From Pseudodesulfovibrio hydrargyri (GTDB lineage: Bacteria > Desulfobacterota > Desulfovibrionia > Desulfovibrionales > Desulfovibrionaceae), in NCBI RefSeq assembly GCF_001874525.1, contig NZ_LKAQ01000004.1, forward strand, positions 1,292,937 to 1,356,936: DNA of 64,000 bases, given 5' to 3'. A model generated the notes under the pieces. That model was not told the DNA's origin. It saw only the letters and a program-made list of their open reading frames with translations, and ran no database searches. Numbering within the stretch: the stretch's first letter is position 1; each line of letters begins with the position of its first letter. The translations under genes and the position numbers were made by a program. Of this stretch, positions 57,682 to 64,000 are shown piece after piece.

Positions 57682-60285
57682 ATGCAGGGACGGAATCGAC
57701 GAATTCTCACGTTGTTGCTCATCATGGTGGCGCTCGTGGCCGCGGTCTCCATGTACGGCACGCGGCTGCAGTTCCAGACGGCCATCAAGGAGGAGCGGGT
57801 CCGGCTGCAGGAGCTGGTCCAGAGCCAGGCGAGCCTGGCCGAGGAGATGGGGCGGATACCCCGGGCCGAGCAGTCTCCGAAGGTGCCCACGGCCACCCGC
57901 GATGCGATACTCTACCACATCGGCAGGGCCCAACGGGACTTCGAGCTCCAGAGCCTGACCGGCGAATTCATCGTGGCCCGGCTCGACGGTGGGGACATCC
58001 TCCATCTCCTGATAAACGGCATGCCCGTGTCCATGTCCGCGCCCGACGCCCGGACCCCCCTGGACAAGGTCGGCGAAGAGCCCATGCGGCGGGCTCTGTT
58101 CGGGGAGACCGGGACCATGATCGGGCCCAATCACCGGGGTGTCGAGGTGGTTGCCGCCTATGCCCCCATCGCCCTCGGCAACGGCACGCTCGGCCTGGTG
58201 GCCAGGATCGACCTGGATGAGATCCGCGCCCCGTTCATCCGCGCCAACGTGCAGGTCTTCGGGGTGGGCATGGGCCTGACCATCCTGTGCGCCTTCCTGT
58301 TCCTCAAGGTCAGCGAGCCGCTGATTCACGACCTGCAACTGAGCGAGAAGAGCTACCGCGACCTGGTGGAGGGGGCCAACAATCTGATCCTGCGCATCAA
58401 CGAGGCGGGCGAGATCACCTTTGCCAACTCCTTTGCCCGGACCTTCCTGGTCGGGGCGGACGGAGGCCTGCTGGGACGCACGCTCATGTCCTTCTTCGAA
58501 GTGCAGGCCGAGGGCGTGGGGTTGGAGCAGGTGGTCGAGATCATCGGCGGCGAGGGCCGCCAGAACGAGATTCCGGTGCGCATGGTAGACGGCCGGGTGG
58601 GTTACGTGTCCTGGACGGTCAAGCTGGTCATGGACCAGGGGCGGCCCGCCGAGCTGCTGTGCATCGGCAACGACGCCACGCGCATCCACAAGGCGAACAC
58701 GGCCCAAAAGGAGTCCGAGGAGCGCTTCCGGGGGCTGGCCAAGGCCTCGCCCGTGGCCATCATCATCACCGACATCGCCGGGAACCTCCTTTACGCCAAC
58801 GAAAAGATGCACGAACTGACCCGGGCCACGGCGGTCCAGCTGGCGGGCCAGGGATGGCTGAACAGCGTGCACCGCGAGGACCGCAAGCTGGTTTGGAAGC
58901 ACTGGCTGGAGCGGGTGGGCCCGGCCACGGACAAGGTCGAACTGCGGCTCATGTCCGGCAACGGGGAGTTCGTCTGGGCCCTTTGGCAGGTGGTCGAGAT
59001 GGGCAACACCCGGGGCGAGACCGCCGGGAATATCCACACCTTCACCGACATCACCGAGATCAAGGAGGCCCAGCTGGCCATGAGCCGCCTGAACGCGGCC
59101 ATCGACCAGGCGGCGGAGATGATCGTCATGAGCGACCTGGACAAGGTCATGACCTACGTGAATCCGGCCTTCGAGGCGGTCTCGGGCTACTCCCGGGCCG
59201 AGGCCGTGGGCAAGACGACCGACATCCTGTCCAGCGGGGAGCAGCCGCAGGAATTCTATGACGATCTGTGGGGGACCGTGGCCGGCGGCAAGGTCTGGAA
59301 GGGGCGGATCGTCAACCGGCGCAAGAACGGCGAGCGGTACACCGTGGAAGCGAGCATCGGGCCCATCCGCAACCACGCGGGCGAGCTGATCGGCTTTGTC
59401 GGCCTGGGCCGCGACATCTCCCAGCAACTGGTGGTGGAATCGCAGCTGCGGCAGTCCCAGAAGCTCGAATCCATCGGCGAGCTGGCCGCGGGCATCGCCC
59501 ACGAGATCAACACCCCGACCCAGTACGTGACCTCGAACCTGCAGTTCCTGCACGACTCCTGCGGGACCTATGCCGAGGCCGTGGGGCGCTGCCGGGAACT
59601 GATCGGTTTCGTGAAGGAACACCCCGACCTCTTCCCGGACGCGGGCTTCCGCGAGCGGGCCGAAACGGCCCTGGACGAGGAGGAGATGACCTATCTGGCC
59701 GAGGACGTGCCGGCCGCCCTGGAAGAGTCTTCGGCCGGGCTCAAGCGCATCGCCGAGATCGTCCGCTCCATCAAGCAGCTGGCCCACCCCGGTGAACTGG
59801 CCAAGGCGTTCCACGACCTCAACGAGATCGTCCAGAACGCCGTCACCGTGTCCACCAACGAGTGGAAGTACGTGGCGGCCATGGACTTCACCCCGGACGA
59901 GTCCCTGGCCCCGATCTTCTGCCTCAAGGGCGAGGTGGGACAGGTGGTCCTGAACCTGATCGTCAACGCGGCCCACGCCATCGAGTCCAAGCTCAAGGGA
60001 AGCGACGGGCAGGGGGCCATCACCATCCGTACCCGGAGCGAAGGAAAGTTCGCGGTGCTCGAGGTCACCGACACCGGCACGGGCATGTCCCAGGAGATTG
60101 CCTCCAAGGCGTTCGATCCCTTCTTCACCACCAAGGAGGTGGGCAAGGGCACGGGACAGGGGCTGGCCATCTCCCACAACGTGGTGGTCGGCATGCACGG
60201 CGGCCGCATCGAGATCGATAGCGTGGAGGGCGAGGGCACGACCTTCACGGTTCGGCTGCCCTTTGAGGAGCTTCCGGCGGACTAG
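57682..60285 (+). CDS. Membrane sensor histidine kinase with three PAS domains
   Basis: 867 residues; ATG after GGAGGTG. TM1 (ILTLLLIMVALVAAVSMYG), a 165-residue periplasmic sensor, TM2 (VFGVGMGLTILCAFLFL), three PAS units (GANNLILRINEAGEITFAN, ASPVAIIITDIAGNLLYAN, AAEMIVMSDLDKVMTYVNP), a HisKA box (LAAGIAHEINTPTQYV) and an HATPase with intact DTGTGM and GTGQGLA boxes. A helical insertion separates the His from the ATPase. Its stop overlaps by 4 nt the stop of the convergent regulator operon. Those regulators are plausible partners because they carry HD-type outputs and no kinase of their own. Confidence 0.88.
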   Translation: MQGRNRRILTLLLIMVALVAAVSMYGTRLQFQTAIKEERVRLQELVQSQASLAEEMGRIPRAEQSPKVPTATRDAILYHIGRAQRDFELQSLTGEFIVARLDGGDILHLLINGMPVSMSAPDARTPLDKVGEEPMRRALFGETGTMIGPNHRGVEVVAAYAPIALGNGTLGLVARIDLDEIRAPFIRANVQVFGVGMGLTILCAFLFLKVSEPLIHDLQLSEKSYRDLVEGANNLILRINEAGEITFANSFARTFLVGADGGLLGRTLMSFFEVQAEGVGLEQVVEIIGGEGRQNEIPVRMVDGRVGYVSWTVKLVMDQGRPAELLCIGNDATRIHKANTAQKESEERFRGLAKASPVAIIITDIAGNLLYANEKMHELTRATAVQLAGQGWLNSVHREDRKLVWKHWLERVGPATDKVELRLMSGNGEFVWALWQVVEMGNTRGETAGNIHTFTDITEIKEAQLAMSRLNAAIDQAAEMIVMSDLDKVMTYVNPAFEAVSGYSRAEAVGKTTDILSSGEQPQEFYDDLWGTVAGGKVWKGRIVNRRKNGERYTVEASIGPIRNHAGELIGFVGLGRDISQQLVVESQLRQSQKLESIGELAAGIAHEINTPTQYVTSNLQFLHDSCGTYAEAVGRCRELIGFVKEHPDLFPDAGFRERAETALDEEEMTYLAEDVPAALEESSAGLKRIAEIVRSIKQLAHPGELAKAFHDLNEIVQNAVTVSTNEWKYVAAMDFTPDESLAPIFCLKGEVGQVVLNLIVNAAHAIESKLKGSDGQGAITIRTRSEGKFAVLEVTDTGTGMSQEIASKAFDPFFTTKEVGKGTGQGLAISHNVVVGMHGGRIEIDSVEGEGTTFTVRLPFEELPAD

Positions 60286-61295
60286 TCGCCGGGTTCGCGG
60301 ATGCGCCCTTCGTCCATGAGCGCCAGGGCGATGTCCACCACCTGCGCGTCGAACAGCCGTCCCCGCCCTTCGAGCAGGTAGCCGACGGCCTCGCTCTTGC
60401 CCAGGCCGTGACGGTAGGGCCGGTGGGTGATGATGGCGTCGATGATGTCGGACACGCACAGAATCTTGGACTGGAGCAGCAGTTCGTCTCCGGAAAGCCC
60501 TTCCGGATAGCCGGATCCGTCCAGCCGTTCGTGGTGCTCGCGGATCATCCGGGCGATGGGCCATTCCACGCCCAGCCCCTTGAATATCTCGGCCCCCACC
60601 TCGGCGTGGGCCTTGATGATCGAAAATTCGGCGTCGGTCAGCTCGCCCTGCTTGTTCAGGATGTGGGACGGCACGGCCACCTTGCCGATGTCGTGGACCA
60701 TGGCCCCCAGGCGCAGCCCGGCGATGTCGTCCTCGGCCATGCCCATGCGCTCGGCGATCATGACCGCGATGTCCGCCGTCCGGTCCATGTGACCCGAGGT
60801 GTACGGGTCGCGGAACTCCACCAGCCGGGTGAAGGCGCGCAGGGTTTGCTCGAAGCCGTCCTTGAGCCGGCGCACGATCTCCAGCTCTTTGGCGGCCCGG
60901 GCCATCTCGGCATGCTCAATGCCTGCGGATATGGCCATGACCAGGTCGTCCGGGTCGGACGGTTTGGTCAGGAAGCGGAAGATGGCCCCGGTGTTCACGG
61001 CCCGGATGGCGGTGTCCATGTCCGCATAGCCGGTCAGGATCATGCGCACGGTGTCCGGGTGGCGGTCGGCGACCTCGGCCAGCAGGGTTATGCCGTCCAG
61101 GTCCGGCATCTTGAAGTCCGAAACCACCACGGTGAACGGGCCTTGGGCCTCCATGACCTCCAGGGCCGAGGTCCCGCCCTGGGCGGTATGCAGGTCGAAA
61201 TGCGCGCGCAGGGTCCTGCGGTGGGCGTCGAGCACCTTGGGCTCGTCGTCCACCATGAGCACCGGGACGTTCCTGAATGCCTCGCGCCAGGCCAT
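60282..61295 (-). CDS. Response regulator with HD-GYP output (RpfG-like)
   Basis: 337 residues: receiver domain (acceptor Asp in VVVSDFKMPDLDG, Lys in FLTKPSD), a helical linker and a complete HD-GYP domain (MVHDIGKVAVP, IIKAHAEVGAEI, HHERLDGSGYPEGLSGDEL, SDIIDAIITHRPY). It should hydrolyse cyclic di-GMP when phosphorylated. It is the last gene of a three-regulator operon; its ATG overlaps the preceding stop by 1 nt (TGATG). Confidence 0.92.
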   Translation of the reverse strand: MAWREAFRNVPVLMVDDEPKVLDAHRRTLRAHFDLHTAQGGTSALEVMEAQGPFTVVVSDFKMPDLDGITLLAEVADRHPDTVRMILTGYADMDTAIRAVNTGAIFRFLTKPSDPDDLVMAISAGIEHAEMARAAKELEIVRRLKDGFEQTLRAFTRLVEFRDPYTSGHMDRTADIAVMIAERMGMAEDDIAGLRLGAMVHDIGKVAVPSHILNKQGELTDAEFSIIKAHAEVGAEIFKGLGVEWPIARMIREHHERLDGSGYPEGLSGDELLLQSKILCVSDIIDAIITHRPYRHGLGKSEAVGYLLEGRGRLFDAQVVDIALALMDEGRIREPGD

Positions 61296-62443
61296 CAGTC
61301 CACGGTCTCCGGCACGAGCACGGTGAAGGTCTCGGGGATGCCGACCTTTTCCGCGAACATGTGCATGCGGTCTATCTTGTCCTTGGTCAGCTCCAGGCTC
61401 TTGCGCACCAGCAGGGCCCCCTGCCTGGAGACCACGTCCTCGTGCAGGACCATGCCCGGGATGAGTTCTTGGAGGGTCACGGTGCGGATGGCGTAGCGGG
61501 CCTCCACCCCGAGCATGCCCTCGAGATAGTACATCAGTTCGGGGTCGTACTCCTCAATGGTCTTTTCCATGCTCAGGAAGGCCTTTTGCGGGTTTTCCTC
61601 GCGCTGCCGTGCCATGTCGTAGTCCAGGGCGACCTTGAGGATGCGCCCGCCAATGGGGATGTCCTCCTCCTTGAGGTTGTCGCGCGGGGTGCCCGTGCCG
61701 TCGAACCCCTTGAGCTGGTAGGCGATCATGTCCGCTATGGAATTAAGCCGGGGCAGCTTGCTCACCAGGCTCTGGGCGATGACCGGATGCATCTCCCACA
61801 GCTGCACCTGCTCGGGGGTCAGTTCCCCGCCGGTCTCCAGGGTCTCCAGGGTGCCGGGAGGCAGGATGAGCGTGCCGAGCTGGCAGAGCATGGCCGCGAT
61901 GTCATAGCGCCACAGGTCCTTGAATTCCTTCTTCTCGGCGAAATAGCGCACGTAGCGGCGCACGCGGTTGATGCGCTCGCCCGCGTGGGGGTTGACCATG
62001 GCGGTGATCTCGCTGAGCAGGTCCACGCTGCCCTTGAGGGTCTTTTCCAGCAGGACCCGCTTGGCCGTGACCAGTTCGTACTGGCGGACCGCGTCGGCCA
62101 CGTTCTGGAGCAGGTTGTCGCGCTCGCACGGTTTGGTCAGGAAGCGGAAGATGTTGCCGTCGTTGACCGCGCGGATGGCGTTGTCCAGGTCCGCGTATCC
62201 GGTCAGCATCAGCCGGGTGGTGTCCGGGCTCAGGGTCTTGAGCTCGTTGAGGAACTCGATGCCGTTCATGCCCGGCATCTTGAAGTCCGAGACGGCCGCG
62301 GCATAGGGCTTGGTCCGGTCCAGGCGCTTCAGGGCTTCGGCCGGGACGGATTGCACGTCGACCTCGTACAGTTCGCGCAGCTGGCGGCGCAGGGCGGAGA
62401 GGACGTTGGGCTCGTCGTCGACGAGCAGGATGCGCGGCTTCAT
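61295..62443 (-). CDS. Response regulator with degenerate HD-GYP domain
   Basis: 382 residues. Receiver with Asp in AAVSDFKMPGMNG and FLTKPCE. The second half aligns to HD-GYP but has lost the active site: the usual HDIGK is CQLGTLILP, HH is YQ, and GYP is GTP (GFDGTGTPRDNLKEEDIP). A C-terminal extension (YAIRTVTLQELIPGMVLHEDV) is of the kind seen after some HD-GYP proteins. A catalytically dead member probably serves as a binding or scaffold partner for the active HD-GYP protein encoded next. It starts 2 nt after the HDOD regulator stop and overlaps the next start by 1 nt. Confidence 0.85.
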   Translation of the reverse strand: MKPRILLVDDEPNVLSALRRQLRELYEVDVQSVPAEALKRLDRTKPYAAAVSDFKMPGMNGIEFLNELKTLSPDTTRLMLTGYADLDNAIRAVNDGNIFRFLTKPCERDNLLQNVADAVRQYELVTAKRVLLEKTLKGSVDLLSEITAMVNPHAGERINRVRRYVRYFAEKKEFKDLWRYDIAAMLCQLGTLILPPGTLETLETGGELTPEQVQLWEMHPVIAQSLVSKLPRLNSIADMIAYQLKGFDGTGTPRDNLKEEDIPIGGRILKVALDYDMARQREENPQKAFLSMEKTIEEYDPELMYYLEGMLGVEARYAIRTVTLQELIPGMVLHEDVVSRQGALLVRKSLELTKDKIDRMHMFAEKVGIPETFTVLVPETVD

Positions 62444-62445
62444 GG

Positions 62446-63699
62446 CTACCCCCTGTCCAGAATGTCGTCGAGGAGATTCTCGTCGGCGCAGTTGAAGTCG
62501 TCGATATCCCGCCAGTGGTCGGAGATATAGTCCAGCCAGGTGTGCAGCCGCGTTTCCTCGAACAGCCGCGGGGCGATGTCCTCCCGGATGCGGATTCGGG
62601 AGTAGTCCTTGTGGAAGATCACGCAGTGGTGATCGATGGAGTTGGCCGCGGTGACCACGTTGGGGATGTACTCGTCCGAGGGCCGGTGGTCGTGGTGGTA
62701 GCCGATGGCGTGGACCACCTCGTGGGACATGCCCCACAGGCCCATGAGATAGGCCCCCATCTCGGCGTGGGAGGTGCCGAAGACCTCGCGCTCGACGCGA
62801 TAGACCGGGCCGCCGTTTTCGCGGACCGACTTGAGGACCTGGCCGTATCGCTCGGGGAAATAGTTGATCAGGATGAGCTTGCCCACGTCGTGCAGCAGCC
62901 CGGCCATGCGGCAGCTGACGATGACGTTCTTGTCCGCCTTGTCGCACTCGGCGATGAGCCGGGCGATGTTGGCCACCCGGAAGCAGTGCTCCCAGAGCAT
63001 GTTCAACTTGAGCCCGGTCAGGGCGTGCCCGTCGTAGGAGGTGAACAGGTGGGTGGACAGGATCAGCGCCTTGATGGTCTCCAGCCCGAGCATGGTGATG
63101 GCCTTGTGCATGGAGTCGATGTGCGTGGGCAGGCCGAAGAAGGGCGAGTTGACCAGCTTGAGGATCTTGGCCATGAGCCCCACGTCCTGGGTGATGGAGT
63201 CCGCGATGCGCTCGATGGACGGCTCGGGCTTGGCCAGTTCGTCGCGGATCTCCTGGAAGACCTTGGGAATGACCGGCAGGGCGTCGATTTCGGTGACCAG
63301 CTTGAGCATCTCGGGATCGGTCAGGACCTCCTTGGACAGCAGGGCGCCCTCGATGCGGGCGACCAGGGCCTCGGCGGTGCACGGCTTGGAGATGTACTGG
63401 TGCACGGAGCGGATGGAGCGGATGACCTCGTTCAGGTCCACCTGCCCGGACAGGGCGATGCGGATGGTCCCGGGGTAGGCGTCCTTGACGCGGGTGAGCA
63501 ACTCGGCCCCGTCCATGCCCGGCATCTTGATGTCCGACACGATGACGTCGAACCGGGCCTTCTCCAGGGCTTCCAGGGCGGCCTGGCTGGAGTTGACCAG
63601 GACCATGTCCCAGTGGTCGCTCTTGTTCCGCAGCATTCGGCGCAGCGCGGCGAGAACGTTGGTCTCGTCGTCCACGAAAAGCAGGCGTATCTTGTTCAT
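62446..63699 (-). CDS. Response regulator with HDOD output domain
   Basis: 417 residues: receiver (acceptor Asp in VIVSDIKMPGMDG, Lys in YISKPCT), then an HDOD domain (IDALPVIPKVFQEIRDELAKP, DVGLMAKILKLVNSPFFGLP, AITMLGLETIKALILSTHLF, MAGLLHDVGKLILINYFPE). HDOD domains are HD-fold proteins usually acting as scaffolds, although this one keeps an HD pair (LHDVGK). First gene of the regulator operon. Start at the second Met, where the receiver begins with KIRLLFVDDE and AAGGA lies upstream. Confidence 0.88.
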   Translation of the reverse strand: MNKIRLLFVDDETNVLAALRRMLRNKSDHWDMVLVNSSQAALEALEKARFDVIVSDIKMPGMDGAELLTRVKDAYPGTIRIALSGQVDLNEVIRSIRSVHQYISKPCTAEALVARIEGALLSKEVLTDPEMLKLVTEIDALPVIPKVFQEIRDELAKPEPSIERIADSITQDVGLMAKILKLVNSPFFGLPTHIDSMHKAITMLGLETIKALILSTHLFTSYDGHALTGLKLNMLWEHCFRVANIARLIAECDKADKNVIVSCRMAGLLHDVGKLILINYFPERYGQVLKSVRENGGPVYRVEREVFGTSHAEMGAYLMGLWGMSHEVVHAIGYHHDHRPSDEYIPNVVTAANSIDHHCVIFHKDYSRIRIREDIAPRLFEETRLHTWLDYISDHWRDIDDFNCADENLLDDILDRG

Positions 63700-63831
63700 C
63701 GGCGGGCGGTCCTTGTTCCGGTGCGGAAAAGCATGTTTCCAATACACCGTACACGAAGTCGCGGGCCGTGAGAATTATAAGATTCCCTTTTCTTCCGAAG
63801 AATTCCGGCCGTGGCGCCGGGCCGGGCGGGA

Positions 63832-64000
63832 TCAGCCCCGTTCGCGGGCGCGGATCTGCCGCGTGACCAGCTGGGCCAGGGCCAGGGAGGCCAGGGACAG
63901 GCCCACGGCCACCAGGAAGACCAGCTTGTAGTCGGCCATCCAGATGAGGCCGCCGGTGATCGGCACGACCACGGCCGCGATGTGGTTGATGGTGAAACCC
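63832..64000 (-). CDS. C-terminal fragment of an MFS-type transporter (runs off the window)
   Basis: The last 55 residues before a TGA stop, cut by the window edge: two hydrophobic helices (GFTINHIAAVVVPITGGLIW and LVFLVAVGLSLASLALAQ) separated by a short loop, ending in a basic tail (TRQIRARERG). The pattern fits the final two helices of a major facilitator transporter. Substrate unknown; the rest lies beyond position 64000. Confidence 0.6.
   Translation of the reverse strand, partial: GFTINHIAAVVVPITGGLIWMADYKLVFLVAVGLSLASLALAQLVTRQIRARERG

Noticed and set aside
61295..63754. Reading the degenerate HD-GYP regulator and upstream frame as one 819-residue protein
   Set aside because: The upstream part is an out-of-frame shadow of the HDOD regulator. 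The receiver domain begins exactly at the ATG at 62443.
1..64000. CRISPR arrays, rRNA genes, prophage structural genes, replication origin
   Set aside because: No regularly spaced repeats, no rRNA core sequences, no phage or replication-protein motifs were seen. The repeats found are hairpin elements and the tRNA duplication.

Overview
The window reads as chromosomal DNA of a Desulfovibrio/Pseudodesulfovibrio-type sulfate reducer (Desulfobacterota). It is GC-rich throughout. It carries the cooA-cooS-cooC order known from Desulfovibrio vulgaris, a Ni-Fe CO dehydrogenase with the Desulfovibrio-type N-terminal cysteine spacing, many multi-domain sensor kinases and chemoreceptors, a tetraheme cytochrome c, and long hairpin-rich intergenic repeats. 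This identification rests on gene families and gene order only; no database search was possible.

Layout. 0-3.2 kb: hairpin-rich non-coding DNA, a TerC-family membrane protein, a methyltransferase and a periplasmic solute-binding protein. 3.2-7.6 kb: CO module with a CooA-like heme regulator, cooS with a near-consensus CooA operator, and cooC. 7.6-18.2 kb: two chemoreceptors, a MASE3 histidine kinase, an Old Yellow Enzyme, and an AraC regulator divergent from an iron alcohol dehydrogenase. 18.2-19.8 kb: AT-richer DNA with an orphan lipoprotein and a 3'-half copy of a tRNA-Arg. 19.8-34.8 kb: a periplasmic/envelope gene cluster bounded by a 66-bp direct repeat made of the tRNA-Arg(TCT) 3' half; the intact tRNA is at 34911-34987. 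35-41.6 kb: YjbQ, speD-speE, an endonuclease V-like repair enzyme, rpsA and sppA. 41.7-50 kb: a CHASE kinase, a zinc phospholipase C-like protein, an HD-GYP protein, an NmrA-like protein, and a hydantoinase/HDAC-fold pair. 50.7-56.7 kb: an iron-sulfur flavoprotein/nitroreductase/HxlR redox cassette, an Hpt protein, phoU-pstB, an AMIN protein and an Hpt-glycosyltransferase fusion. 56.9-64 kb: cheD, a three-PAS kinase, three consecutive response regulators (HDOD, degenerate HD-GYP, HD-GYP) and the C-terminus of an MFS transporter.

How the parts work together. CO binding to CooA should switch on cooS through the operator at 4456-4471, and CooC would load nickel into CooS. The 19.1-34.9 kb segment looks like an old tRNA-integrated island. 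It holds two arylsulfotransferase-family enzymes (one Sec, one Tat exported), an outer-membrane channel-like protein, a YeiH-like transporter with two tiny membrane proteins, a tetraheme cytochrome, a DUF1573 protein, two exported helix-hairpin-helix proteins and a large internally duplicated secreted protein. All of this surrounds a solute-binding-domain kinase and a sigma-54 response regulator. I read it as a candidate, apparently undescribed, periplasmic sulfuryl-transfer/sulfate-handling system under sigma-54 two-component control; that function is inference. Both chemoreceptors end in an aromatic pentapeptide expected to tether CheR/CheB, and cheD lies in the same window.

Mobile signals: no transposase, integrase or CRISPR array was recognised. 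Non-coding interest comes from three related hairpin/inverted-repeat elements (6.46, 37.26 and 50.06 kb) and a separate dispersed repeat at 1.45 and 52.85 kb whose hairpin stem varies while the loop is conserved.
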